Origin: Anaeramoeba flamelloides
Lineage: Eukaryota; Metamonada; Anaeramoebidae
Assembly: GCA_027625915.1 (NCBI GenBank)
Contig: JANTQA010000057.1
Location: 8,990,001 to 9,054,000, forward strand
Direction of reading: 5' to 3'
Length of the DNA: 64,000 nt
Below are positions 45,728 through 59,500 of the stretch, one piece after another. The position numbers and the translations under genes were made by a program. The notes beneath the pieces are model-generated. The model worked only from the letters and a program-made list of their open reading frames with translations, did not search any database and was not told the DNA's origin. Each line of letters begins with the position of its first letter. The first letter of the stretch is position 1.

Positions 45728-47005
45728 ATAGGGTTTCTTTTAGAATTTTATTTTTAATTCGGTTGGAGATGATAATTATACATTGCTGTTTTATACAGGG
45801 TTTCCCTGAGACTTTTAATTTTTCAATTTTTAAGAAAATATTTTGATTGGGGGAATTTTCTTCATACAGATAATATCTCTACTTTGATATATTTTTTATT
45901 CTGTCGATTTCTTATTTTTTTTCTCAAAGGGTCCTTTTTAAAAATATTTGATATTTGAAAATAATATAAGTGCAGTTTGATAAAATCGATGCTTGTTTTA
46001 TATTTCCTCAATTTTTTTAAAGTATTTGGTTTGAATTTAAAAATTAGTTGTTTTTTAAGTTTATGAATTCGGGAAAATATGAGGAATTTTAAACTCCTCC
46101 CTTAAATTACAATAAAAAATATATATTTTTTTTATTAATAAGTGGGGGGGGGGGTTAATCAAAAAAAATTATCAAAAAGAAAAATTCAAATAAAAATTAT
46201 AATTAAAATATTATAATAATAAGATAATAATATATTTTATATTGTCAAATAAAAAAACTATATACAATATTTAGATGTTACTAAATTGAAAAAGAATACG
46301 GTTTAATTTTTGATTTGCTCTGTCATTTTGAATTATAGTGATCATCTTTATTTTCTATTATTATTTTTTTTTTTAGTTAAAAAATCTATATATCTTCTTT
46401 TTAGTGTCAAAAACCAAAAAAAAAAAAAAAAAAAAAAAACAAGACACTTAATCTCACATCCCAGAATTTATTGGAGATGTACAACACCAATAAAAAAAAA
46501 TATCAATAATAATTAATAAATAAAAAGAAAAAAAACACATTCTGTTGTTAATAATTGTATACTAATTCTCCAAGGGTGGATATGTGTTATATTAACCATT
46601 AATAGTTTTTACAACAGGGTAGAATTGGTTTCATTGGTATTTAAACTATAAAAGGTTTTTTTTTTATTTATCATTGATTTGTGAATTTGTCATTATTTTT
46701 TGAAAAAAATACATATCCCTTTTGTTCCTTAAAAATAAAATGTAAAACCTAATAAAATTCCAAGGATTATCAAATTATTGATTAAAAATACTGTTTTTTA
46801 TTTTAAAATGATCTCTTTGTTTTTTTCTATTCAAATATTAAAAAAAAAATTTTTTTGGGATTTGTTGTGTTTTTTCTTCCAAAATTTAGATTAGGTTCCT
46901 TTAACATGCTCTTGAATAATTTCAAACTCAAATATCTAAAAAAAAATAAAATTAAACTAATGATTATTGATCACAATTTTGGTTTTAACTATCATGATCA
47001 TTAAT

Positions 47006-47533
47006 AAACTAAAATTCAAAATTTTCCACACAGATAAAACGTTCCAAACAATCACAATAATAAAATTTCATTGGAATTGGAAATAATTTTGATTTATGTA
47101 AAATATGAAAAATCGTTTTTTCGCTTTTAGTTTTTTTGTTCATTTCATTGTTTGAATTAACTAACTTATTTCGTTCGATCAACATTTTTTTCAACAATTG
47201 ATATTATGTTAAAGTTGAGTGGTTCAAAATAGAAGAACTCAAAAAAAATTAGTTGGTAGTATCTAACCTTTGATCGATCAATAATTCCTAATAGAATTTA
47301 AAAAAATCTAACCAAAATATTTTTTTGTTTTGCTCTCTCCAAATTTTTAGCACACCCATGATTTATTTGTATTGATAATTATTTGTTTTTTTTACAAGTA
47401 ATTTAATTTATAAAAAAGTGTTAACATATCAATTGGTGAATGGTTCTAATTTGGCATTTCTTTGAGAATTGATTAAATAAGTTTTTTTTTTAACAAATCG
47501 AATTTTGGTGTGTTAAAAATTTTGAATTGAGGT
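47006..47533 (+). repeat. family A repeat, decayed copy
   Basis: Left end AACTAAAATTCAAAATTTTC then CACACAG. Inner blocks are TTTGATCGATCAATAATTCC and AGTTGGTAGTATCTAACC. The right end is GTGTGTTAAAAATTTTGAAT. Length (528 bp) is identical to the 39 kb copy, which supports the element boundaries despite heavy substitution. Confidence 0.6.
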
Positions 47534-48040
47534 TTACCTTAGTAATAAAAATTCCAATTATTTTTTTGTTTTAGATTTATTTTATATTCATTAATATGGG
47601 AAAGATAGATAATAGATGCTTTAATGTTAATATTTTGAAAATCGAAAGAAATATTTTAAAAATACACCATTCGAGTTCAAAGTGAAATCAAAAAATAATT
47701 CAAAAAAACTAAAAATAAAAATAAATAATAAGAATAAAAAGCGAATTATTGAAATTATTTTTCTTTGTATTAAGTATCTAACGAAAAAAAAAGTATAAAA
47801 TAATACTAAGAAATAAATGACTTTAAAAATGAGAAAAAAAAATCTCAATAAAAGTGTGTGATTTTGAATCTTAGTAAACAATCCAATTATAAAAGAAAGA
47901 AATTAAAAAGATAAAAAAAAAACAAAGTAAATCTTGAACTAAATAAAAAACTAAAGAAAAAACTAAAGAAAATTTAAAAATTTGAAATGTTTTTTTTTTT
48001 TAATAAGAACTTTAAATCTTGATATCCAAATTGAATCAAT

Positions 48041-50544
48041 TTAAAGTTTTCCGAGGTCTTTCATAAAGTCATACATAACTTGACCGATTTCATGAGGGAA
48101 TTTAGCAACACGGACACCTGCTTCTTTCAATGCACTGATTTTATCAGAAGCTTTACCTTTTCCGCCTGCTACAATGGCACCTGCGTGACCCATTCTTTTT
48201 CCTGGTGGTGCGGATGTTCCTGCAATAAATCCTACAACTGGTTTTTTGGATTTTCCAATATTATATTTTTTCAAAAATTCAGCACCGTCTTCTTCGGCAC
48301 TTCCTCCGATTTCACCAATCATGACAATACCTTCAGTTTCGTCATCTTCTAAGAATTGTTCCAAACAATCGACAAAGTTAGTACTATTCGTAGTAATATT
48401 AATATTCGGAAATCATAAACAATTTTTATATTATATTAATAATGTTGAATTCAATTTGATATTTTATTGTTTTTAAAAAAATGTCATATTGTAAAACAAT
48501 TTTAGAAATCTGTTTTACAATTTACAAAAAAAAAAAAAAAAAAAAAGCACAAATAATAAATATTCCTATTCAGACAAAGTAATAAAATTTAAATTCATAT
48601 TTGATATTTATCGAAAATGTATTAGAATTTTTTGTCTTCAAAAATAGCAAATTTAAAAATTTTTCTTCATTAATAAAGATGAAAAATAATAATAATAAAT
48701 CATATATGAAATTACTTTTATTTGATATTTTGTGTACTAATTATTTAAAATTATAAACACGTGTTATTTAAGATTTGATATATCAAAATTCTAGCAGGTT
48801 TTCTGAAAAGTATGTTATTTATGTAATTAATTAATAAAAATTTCAAAATTTCAAATTATTTTTTTCTTGTTTGTGTAGAGAGTGTAATGATATTTTGTAA
48901 TAAAAGCTTGTCGTATGAATTGATAAATTTATTTATAAAAAATATTTTGGATATTGTATTTTTTGTTATTAAATTCCTAAAAATAAAATCTATCAAACAT
49001 AGAACAAAACAATTTTTTTAAAGATACGATTTTTTCAGTAAAGTAATTTGATTTAGGATTAGGTAAAGTTTTGTGATTATTTGTTTTTAATTGTGCTTTT
49101 TGATCATGGATATAATAATTTTTTATTTAAAATATATCATTTATATTAAAGTTTTTAAGATATACAATAGACTGTGTAAAAAAATATCTAAATAAAAAAA
49201 AAAAAAAAAGATATCCAAAAGTTTTAGGTTTTAGAATAAAATATCCATATATTGTGTAATGTTAAAAATTAACAGATGGGTATTTATTAGGGTTTTTTTT
49301 TGGCTTACTTTGAAACAAAATTACACAAAATCTCTAATGATCATAAAACTATTTCTGAACTTAAATTTTTTATAAAAATAAATTATATACAAAGTCAAAG
49401 AAGATGAATTAAAAAATAATTTTGATTATCTTTTTTTGTTTTAAAAAAGATCATTAATTATATTATATATAACAGCCTATGTATCTTTAATTGAAAATAA
49501 ATTTTGTTGATCAAAAATAAAAAAACTAAGAAACAAAAATCAGAAAACTAAGAAAAAAAAATAAGACTTTGTGAAAAATTGTGGTTTTTTTTAAAAATAA
49601 TTTAATATTTATTAATCTACTATTATTTTTATTTTACAAATTTACTCCTAGAGACAACAATGTTGTGCTTTTAATTAAAGCTCCCAAAATAGAAAATTTT
49701 TCTCTCAAATAATAGTTAATCTTATAAATCATCTTCTTAAATGCATACATATTATATCTAGATCTTTGTTTATATATTTTTATTCGTATGTAAAGAGTGA
49801 ATCGGTTATATACTTCAAACACATTTATGGTCTTCTTTTAAAATTTATCTGCTTTGGGATTATTAATTATCTCTTTAAAAATATTGATGAATAAAATGTT
49901 GCATATATAATCAAAAAAGAGAGTTATTATTTCACTTGTTTTCGTAAAATTAATTTTTAATAAAATTGGTAAAATATGGAATTAATTTGAATTCAAAAAT
50001 TGTTAAATTCAAAAAAAAAATGTAAAATAAATTTTGAGGTCATTTTCCATTTTTATAAATGTTGATAACTCAACTTTTCAAACAGTTCTTTCCAAAAATA
50101 ATTTCGAAAATCAAGTAATTTTACAAAGTTTCTTTGCATTGAAACCAATAAAATTCTTTCTTCAAATTTGAGTTAATAAAAAATGGAAATGGGAAATAAA
50201 AAAGTTTTTTCCTTTTTTTTTAATTTATCTGTAAAATGAATAATGTAATATTTCTTTTTTTGGGATTCACTATTAAAATTAAATGACTTTTGTTGCTTTA
50301 TTGGGTGGCCGCTTATTAATTTGACAAATTTTAAGATTGTAAGAACGTTTTTTGTGTAAATTTCAAAATTAATTTTGTAATTTTAATTTTAATTTCAATT
50401 ATCAAACAAGATTAACTGTATTGTAGTAAATTGTGAATTATTATTTTATTTTTATTCTTTTTAGTTTTTTATTTAAATGCATGATCACTTTATTAATTTT
50501 CAATTAAATACTTTGGTTTAATCGAATAATCTAAATTTGAAATG

Positions 50545-50579
<35 letters not shown>

Positions 50580-51888
50580 TTATTTCAAATTAAATTTCTA
50601 ATTACAGATTATTTTTTTGTTTTTTGTTTTTTGTTTTTGTTCATTGAGAAAAAAAAAAAAAAAAATATGAATAAAAAGAAGAAAAAAAGGGATTTACCCG
50701 TTATATGGATCACCACCAATTCCAACACAGATAGATTGACCAAGTCCTATTTTGTTTTAATTAATAGTATTTATTAGATATATATAAGAAGCGAATTTAT
50801 AAAAAAGGTTTAATTTCATAAGGCTGTTTACAATAGAGAAAGAAAATTAAGGAATTGAAATTTTTCTTACCTAATTGAGATGTTTGATAAGTGGCTTCAT
50901 AAGTTAAAGTACCAGATCTTGAAACAATACCTTTTAATTAGTATAAAAGTGATGGGTTGGATATAAAGTAAAAATTACAATAATTTTAGGTATAACAAAA
51001 AAAACAAACAAAATTGACAGAATGAACTTTCGAGGAAGCCTGACTTCGGATTCTTCTAAAGAAAAATGCTTACCAATTTTACCAGGTTGGTAGATGTGAC
51101 CAGGCATGATACCAATTTTACATTCACCTGGCTTGATGATACCTGGGCAATTTGGACCAACTAATCTACTTTTGCTGTCTCTTAATTTTCTTTTAACACG
51201 AACCATATCTAAACTTGGGATTCCTATTTGTTTTATTCAATTTCATTATTTGGGATCATTCCAAAAAAAAAAAAAAAAAATTGTTAAATAAGGAGAAAGG
51301 GAAAGGAAAATAAGAAAGAAAAAATAAAAATTTTGTAAAAAAAAAAGCAAAAACAAAAGAAAGAAAAAAAAAAAAAGCAAAAAAATTTACCTTCTGTAAT
51401 ACAAATGATGAGTGGAATTTCAGCATCAATGGCTTCCATGATACTTGCGCCTGCGTATGGTGGTGGGACATAGATTACAGAAGCGTCACAGTTTGTTGCT
51501 TCTCTGGCTTCTTGACAATTTTTGAAAACTGGTAATCCAAGATGTTTTGTACCTCCTTTTCTTGGGTTGACACCGCCAACCATTTTGGTTCCGTATTTCA
51601 AGGCCATTTGTGTGTGGAAAGTACCCTAATCATTTTGATAAAAATCAACATAAAATTCAAAAAAAAAATTATTAAGAAGAAATCTAAAAAGTTTTTTCTT
51701 TTTTTTTGTTTTTCAGAACTTGAAAAAGAAAAAGAAATTTTTACATGTTTTCCTGTGATACCTTGACAGATAACTTTTGTGTCTTTATTTACAAAAAGAC
51801 TTCTATTAAATGATGAAAATCTGTTAACAACTGAAAAGGTAGCAGTGTTAAAGTTGGTTTTTGGTAATTTTGAGAAAAAATTAAGCAT
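48041..51888 (-). CDS. SUCLG1: succinyl-CoA ligase alpha subunit, organellar
   Basis: Alpha subunit of succinyl-CoA synthetase: succinyl-CoA + NDP + Pi to succinate + NTP + CoA, in the TCA cycle or in hydrogenosomal ATP production. Exons on the minus strand are 51888-51745, 51625-51391, 51223-51074, 50930-50871, 50746-50698 and 48383-48041, giving 326 residues with every junction in phase. The N-terminus ([13 protein letters not shown], Arg/Ser/Phe-rich, no acidic residue for ~35 positions) looks like a mitochondrial or hydrogenosomal presequence. Then come [11 protein letters not shown] (CoA-binding Rossmann fold), [60 protein letters not shown] and [13 protein letters not shown], the last with the phosphorylated active-site His. 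Introns 1-4 are 119-167 bp; intron 5 is 2314 bp. The beta subunit is not in this window. Confidence 0.95.
48384..50697 (-). other. SUCLG1 intron 5, 2.3 kb
   Basis: Donor AACGG|GTAAAT, acceptor ACGAATAG|T, fixed by the [10 protein letters not shown] junction. Roughly fifteen times longer than the other introns of the gene. It holds several A runs of 20-30 bases (for example about 50545-50575). No transposon recognised here, unlike the TRAPPC13 and STX17 long introns. Confidence 0.85.
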
Positions 51889-53526
51889 CTTTTATTAATT
51901 TAGTAAGTTGATTGATGAGAAAAATAAAAAAAATAAAAATTTTATTGGAAATGTAAATTTGATCAATTAGAAATCGTAACTTAATGTATCTTAGGTTTTA
52001 AATTTTTCTCTTCAACGTTTTTTTTTTTAAAGACATTATTTTTAAGAACTTTCATTTTTAATTAAAATCTTTTGATTTTTCCAATGATAATTCGTTTTTT
52101 CTTTCCTCTACTGTCTTTGTTAAGATCCCAAAATCTTTCTCAATAATTTTTTACTTTTTTTTTTTCTTGGAATTAATTATTGATATTTGGTGAATAAGTC
52201 AAACAAAATTTTCGCCTCGTATTTATTTCTCTTTTTCTAAATAAGTTCGAGTAACAAATTACAACCTACTTCTTGAAAAACTCTATTTGCAAATCAAAAA
52301 AAAAAGAAAAGGAAAAGAAAATTTTTTCCCATTTATTAGATAATTATGAGCAAACCTCAAATTGATTACTATCTCTTAAACCTAAAAATAGAATAGGAAT
52401 TGTTCAAGAAAGAAAACTGGAATTCGAATTCTCAAATAGAGTTGTTGGCCCCTTGACTTTGTTTCGGGTTTTATAACTTAATTGTTTGTGAAAAAAAGTA
52501 AAACAAGTAAAAACATTTCAAGGCAGTGTTTAATTGTAATAATTTACTAAAAATAAAAAGTAAAATCGATTAAAAGAAGAAACAAATTAAATGGAAACAA
52601 TTTTCACTTCATCTTCAATGTCCTTTTTATAACATTTAGTTTTTAAAAGAACCCTTGATTGTTTTGAAAACTCTATTTGAAAAAGAAAAATCTGGAAAAA
52701 GAAGTGACAATTTTCTCCCAATTATAATTTAAATACCATTAAAAAATAATCAGACAAACAAACAAGATTTAGATTTATTTTCAATGGAGAAAATCAAATA
52801 AAAATAAACTAAAAAGAGGTACATTATTAGGTGGTGTGAGAGAATCACCCAAATTTAGAAAAAACGCTTTGAAAATTCTGACTTGATTGTTTACACCAGT
52901 AAGCTATTTCAAACTTAGTCCTATAAACTTTTACTAAAGACTTATTTTAAAAGTTAAAAAATTATAAAGTATCCATGAAAAAGGACGGACAACAACTATT
53001 GAATGGTTAACAGCCACTTTTAAAAATCAATTTGATTTTGGTACTCTTCAAAAAGAAGATACTTTTTAGAGATAATTTTACATTTTTTATTATTAATCAT
53101 AAATTCGTCGATTTGGAAAAAATGAAGATCAAGAAAGGGGGCTTACAAAAACCCTCACTTTTTTGCGTCTAGTTCACAATCTTTGATTAAATATATTCAT
53201 AGTATATTTGTTTTGGATATTTTTAAGATAAAATTGATCAATAACCATCCCTTTGTAAAAAAGACACAAAAACATTAATTTCTTGAAATAAAACAAAATA
53301 ACGATTTTTCACAATAAATGAATGGATTCTTTTTTTTACAATGCGTTGTTTTAATTATTGAACATTTTTACAAGGAAAACCAAAAACACAAATTTAGAAA
53401 CACCAACTAACAATAATCTGAAACCACAAGTTTTTTTTACTTTAAATTTCATTTTTTCTTGTTTAAAAAATTTTTTTAACAACAAAACTTTTTTATTTCA
53501 ACCACAACCCAATTAACAAGACACAA
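51889..53526. other. divergent intergenic region, SUCLG1 / STX17
   Basis: 1.6 kb between two diverging genes, presumably holding both promoters. No repeat or coding signal recognised. Confidence 0.5.
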
Positions 53527-56500
53527 ATGAGTTTCATCAAAGTATATGAACAATCCAATTTAATTGAACTTGAGTTGCTTGTTCAGAAATTTACTTCCAA
53601 ATTAGATGCAATTGTAAGTATTAAAATTTTAATAGATTTTGTTTCCAAAATAGGCTTACTTGGTATTTCTTTTTAATTGCTTTTCTTTATTTTTTACAGT
53701 TTGATCGTGAACAGTTAATGATCAAAGTTAAAGATCCAAAACCAGTTTTTAAATTTGTCCAAAAGTCTCTTGGGAGAATGAATGAAATTAAAAGATTATT
53801 TGAGGAACTAGAAAGCGAAGATGATCATAAAAAAAAAATCCACGAATTAAAAACAGAGTTTGTCTCAACACAAGAAAGATTCTCATACTTAGTCGAAGCT
53901 TTAAAAGAACATGTTCACCACAGAAAATTAACATTTAACTCAAATACCGAAAACAATAAAAAGATCAAAACTCATCAAAAAAATCAAAACAACAAAGAAA
54001 ACGAAAAAGAAAAAGAAAAAGAAAAAAACAAAGTGAAAAAGTTTATCATCCCTAAGAATAATAAAAATAACAATTATTCAAAAATTCTTTTTGAAGAAGA
54101 AGAAGACGAAGAAGAAAAAGAAATTAATGAACAACAACTAAAACTTGAAAGAAAAAAAAGATTAGAAGAGCAAAAAATCATTATTGAAGAAAAAAATCAA
54201 CGAGTAAAAGAATTGCAGAACGATATTGCTGATCTTTCTCAAATGATGTTTATTTTTGCTCAAGAAGTAAGTGTCCAAAACCAACAAATTGAAACAATAC
54301 AAGACTATATTAGCCAAGCTCAAGTCAATATTGAAGAAGGTACTCAAGATATAGTTGAGGTAAATCTTTATAATTTAAAAAATTAGTTTTTTTGGTTCCA
54401 AATTTTTAATTATGAAATAAAAACTTCAAATTATTTAAATTCTTGGACTAATTTGTGGATTACTGGAATACCCAAAAGAAACAGAAACACACCAATTCTT
54501 TTTTTATAAAACAGAATTTGCAATTGAAAATATTATAATTACAGTAATATAAAAAGACATTTAAATTCAAATTAGGAAATTTGTCTATGACTAATTTTGA
54601 AAAATTAATAAAATCCAATCAAAGAACAAACAATAAAATTGATTGGAATTCAAAAGATTTAATCCAACTAAAATAAGAAATCCATAACTATACATATAAC
54701 GAGTTATTGAATTTTACAATAGTTGGAAATGTCGTTAGTTTTTTTTATAATCAAAGAAATAAACCGAAAATTTCAAAAATTTTCGGTTTATTTCTTAAAT
54801 TAAAAAAAAAAAACGCCGTTAGCTTTTCCAGAATTTAAAAGAATGGAGAAAAATCAAAAATTTTTCTCTATTCTTTAGAATTTTGGAAAAGCTAGGCACC
54901 TGACGGCACTCTACAGGACTTGACGGCACTTTTCGTTAGGTTTTCCAAAATTTCAAAAAAATGAGGAAAATCTTTGACCCCCAATTCTTTTAAACTCTGG
55001 AAAGCCTGATTACTCTACGGTACCCTGTGGAACTTGATGGACACGTTTGTTAAGTTTTCTCAGAAGTTAAAAGAATAGAGTAAAATATTTAACGTTGTTC
55101 AATTCTTATAAGTTCCGAGAAAAGAGCATTTAGCCTTTCTTGAATTGCCCTTCTTATTTTTTTTTTAATTTAACTGGAAAGGTTCAACTCCATTCTTTTG
55201 GATTCTGGAAAAGCATCGTTAGTTTTTTTTTTAATTTTAGGATTTAAAAGAAAATTTCAGAAATTTTCTTTTTATTTCATAAATCAAAAAAACCTAGGCA
55301 CTTTCACGACACTACACGACGCCCCAGAGGACCCCACAAAAACATGTTAACAATAATTAAAAATTAAAAAACATTATTTAAAATCAAAGATATTTAAGTT
55401 ATCCACCAAGCTCAACAATTCGAAAATTCAGAACATTTCCGAATTTTTTAAATAAATATTACCACGTAATCAATAAAAATTCAAATAAAATTTGTATTTA
55501 TGCTTAAAATATGAGCAAAATAAACAATAAACAATATTGATCCTTTTTTTGGGTATTACCTTTATATGAAAATAATAGATTAATATTCTTAATCAAATTA
55601 AAAAAAATAAATCTCTATACATTAATTTTAAATCAAGCTGTGATAGTTTGAAATTATTTTAATTAATTAACAACCGTGAAATCTATACATTTATACTTAA
55701 ATATTCGAAATGAAATACAAGTATAAAGGCAACTAGAGTGTAATCAACACTTCTTCAATAAGAATAATAAAAAAATAAGTTTTTTTTTATATTATTATAA
55801 ATATATATATAAACTCAATTCCAAAAATTGGGGCACACCTTCAAAATCAATTTAATTCCAAGAAAAGTGATATTTGACTCTTAAATAGAAACATTAGATA
55901 TTAACAATCAATGCAAATAATTTTAAAGTTAATTATTTATCATTTTTTTTCATTATTTTTTGATTTTTTTTGGATTCTTCTTTTTTCAAAACTTTTCGAA
56001 AATCTCAAAATCACTTTAAAATGAAATTTAAAAGTTTTCATTCTGATCACCAAAAAAAATTTTTTTTTTCTCTCAAAAAGAAAAAAGATTCTTTTTTTAT
56101 CGAGAAAAAATTTTTTGAAAAAAAATCATGATATGGGGTGCTAGAGCACATTGCCTACAAACAGACCTTATTATCATTAATGGAAGTGTGGATACTGAAT
56201 GTATTATTAATGATATTATCAAAAAAATCAAAGGAAATTCAACTCGCTAATTCAGAATATGGTGAGTTGAAATGGATTTTCCAAAAGGATGGAGCTTGTC
56301 CACATACTTCAAAAAAAACTCAAACTTAGTTAAATCGGGGATGTAATGTTCTGGACCCATGACCCCCAATTCCACAAATTTAAACCTAATTGGGAATTTA
56401 TGGATACTAAACTGAAAAATTGTAACCAAAAAACGAAGAAGAATTTTTAAAATTTTCACTAATGTATGAAATACTTTGAGTTGGGAAACCTAAGAAAATT

Positions 56501-59500
56501 AGTAAACTCTATATTTAAAAGGATAGATTTAGTTATCAAAAGACAAGCCGAATCTATTAATAGTTTTTATTAATTTTTCTTTCAATAAAAATGGATTTTT
56601 TGGTAACCGTGTTCCAAAAATAGGGGCACACTTTTTTTTCTTTTTTCTTTTTTATTTTTCGAATTGAATTTTAAATTTAATATAAAATATATAAATAGTA
56701 TTAGTTAAATATTTTTGGGTCTTTTATTATTTTAATGTTCAAGTATCATGTATTTTGGGGTATATTTTCATTAATGTAATTTTTTTTTGTGTCCCATTTT
56801 TTGGAATTGAGTTTATATTAAAGAAATTCAACCCTATGAGTTATAATATTGTCTACATTATACCTAGGATAAAAAACTCTAAATAAATTTATCATTTCAG
56901 TAAAAAAAGAGTTAATTTTGTTGGATCGACTCTCCTCATTAACAATAATAATAAAAAAAAAAAAAAAAATATTTTCCAGTAAAGACAAAAAAAAGAGAAA
57001 GAAAAGCAAGAAAAAGAGTCAAAAAAAAATAAATAAAACAAAGTAAAAACTTTATTGAAAAATTTTTTTTACACTCCTAAAGTTTTGAATTTTTGGATCT
57101 TGTTTCCTTTTATGCCGAATATTTATGGACCGTCACCACCCTTTGCTTAAATAAAGAAGTTTAAATATTTGGCCAACTATTGATTAAATGAAACTTGTTA
57201 CTTTATTAAGTTTTAAATTAGAACTTTATAGAAAAGTTGCATCTATACAAAGAGCAGGTTTTTCAGAACCAGAATTTGCTCTTTTTTAATTTTATTTTTT
57301 TTTTTTTTTTATCTCTATTCTTTTTTATATTTTTATTTTTATTATTGAAAATTTACTAAAATCTTCTTTTCGCAAAATCCCAGCACAAGATACCAGCATG
57401 ACAACAAAAACACAGTCAAAGTAAAGACCCGATAGGATACACATAAAGTTCGATTCGTTTCACTTCAGTTGTACCCAGTTCACCCCAGTTAAGTCCAATT
57501 TACTGCAGATATATTAAAAACAAGTTAGGTTAGGTTAATCATGAACAATTTTACCAATTTTTTTATCGATTGTTTATTCCTTTTGCCCCCCCCCCCCCCA
57601 ACTCCTAAAAAAAAAAAAAACAGAAAGATGAGGAACCGAAGGGACCCAAACAACTTAAAAAAAGGGAATTTGGAAAGTTAAAACTATAAAAAATAAAAAA
57701 TAATTTTTTTCTAGATCACAATCTGAATGTGAGATAACAAAAGGTTGAAAAATTTCAGTTATAAAATAGATAAATTAAATTTTTCCGTTTAAAATTTCAA
57801 TTTTTTGGAGTAAAATTACAAATGTTTAAATCGATATGTATTAGCCAATTATTTTATGGATTAGTTATTTTCAATCTAACTCAAAATGATTTCAACTCGA
57901 TAGATGTTTGGATAAATAAAAAAGTAACAAAATTTTTAAAAATTAATCCACACTCCCCAAGAATAATTTATAAAACCGAGGCAAAAATAGACCAAGTAAG
58001 AATTTCGATATATAAAAGAAGATTTAAACTCAAAAATAAATTAGAAATACTTGGTTTCGAACAAATATCAAAAAAATTAAAATTTTCCAAAAAAGACAAC
58101 GAAAATATTAATTGGAAAGCGGAAAATCTAAAATTGCTAAATGCGAATCTTAATCAATTTAGAGAAAATTTAATAATAAATAGCACTGGGTGGAAAGGCC
58201 AGGAATATTTAAAAATTATTAGATACAATAACAATATAAACAAACAACAAAAATATTTAAAATGGAAGTGCTCTACTTCCATCTTAAAACTAGGAAATTT
58301 CACAAATTATCTAAATAGATATTCTTATGTTTATGATAAGAATAAAACAAAAACAAAATTTTGCAACTTATGCAAAAAATATTTAAACCTAGATACAGAT
58401 GAAGATATCGATCATTTTTTATGGGACTGCCCATTCTATAAAGAAAATCGAATAATTTGGATGAAAGATTTAATTCAAATTAACAAAAATAATAAGAATA
58501 GTATCTTTGATATTATTCGAAATAAAGACTCATTGTTTATTTTATCATTGGTTAATGATAAAGAAAATTATGATTCCTCATTGAGATTTCTAAACAAAAA
58601 TTTAGAAATTAGGGCTGTAAGAGGAAATTGATTTTCTCCCTTCAAAATAAAAAAAAAATTCCAATTTTTTTATTCTCAATTTGTTTCAGCTTTTAGATAT
58701 ACTAATATTTTCAAATTAAAAAAAAATAATTTTATCTCATCATTTAAATAAGCATAAGGCAAATTAATGAAACAATTTTCCTTTTTAATTGATTTTGACA
58801 GGTATTTTTTCTATCACTAATTCGGAAAATTTAATAAATCAGTAATTAAATTATCTATTCTCAATAAGACTGCTTAAAATCCGAGGTATTTTAGTTGAAA
58901 TAAAATTTGGATTTTTTTCTTTGGCCCCTAAATAATAATTACTTTTTGATAAAACAAATATCTGTGTTGATAAATATTTTGATCATAATAGTCAATTGTT
59001 TCTGATAAACTTCAAAAGTGGCAGTCATTTTCAATAGAATAAAACATAAAAAAAAAGAACAAAAGTAGATCTCAACAATCTATGGTTATTAACGAAATCG
59101 AAATAGATTCTAAAAACACAAGTTGTAGTTCAAATCGAAATGAAAAAAAAAAAATAATAATAAAATAAATACCTTAATAATGAATCAAAGATTAAAAAAA
59201 CTTTTTTTCTAAAAATATAAATTGTGCGGTATTTAAAATAATTCTAAAGATGAAAAAAATATTCTTCAAAACATTACCTATTTTTAATTTACAGATTCAA
59301 GCGTAAAAATAGAATTTTGGGTATTTTTTAAACATTTTCATTTGGTTTCCTTTTTGATAAACCACTACCAAACAAGTATCAATCTAAATATAATATTCAC
59401 TATTGTTATGAAAACACACCAAAATACTTTATTTCTAAATAATTTATCAAATGAAATAGTAACATTTGGTTATTTTTTCAAATAGAATATTTAGAATTTG

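Larger units (their letters stand above)
44648..48040. other. intergenic between convergent genes
   Basis: Between the 3' ends of TRAPPC13 (+) and SUCLG1 (-). I see no gene. It contains a (TA)n microsatellite (45662-45723), an 11-base G run (about 46144-46154), an A-run of ~20 near 46420 and a decayed family A copy (47006-47533). Confidence 0.55.

Noticed and set aside
46310-46516. Small Lys-rich open frame
   Set aside because: Built on a poly-A run. No motif and no conserved context.
48080-48352. Plus-strand frame opposite SUCLG1 exon 6
   Set aside because: Complementary shadow of a strongly conserved minus-strand exon.
57400-57540. Relatively GC-rich stretch as a tRNA or small RNA gene
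   Set aside because: No A/B box pair or cloverleaf could be built. I found no tRNA anywhere in the window.
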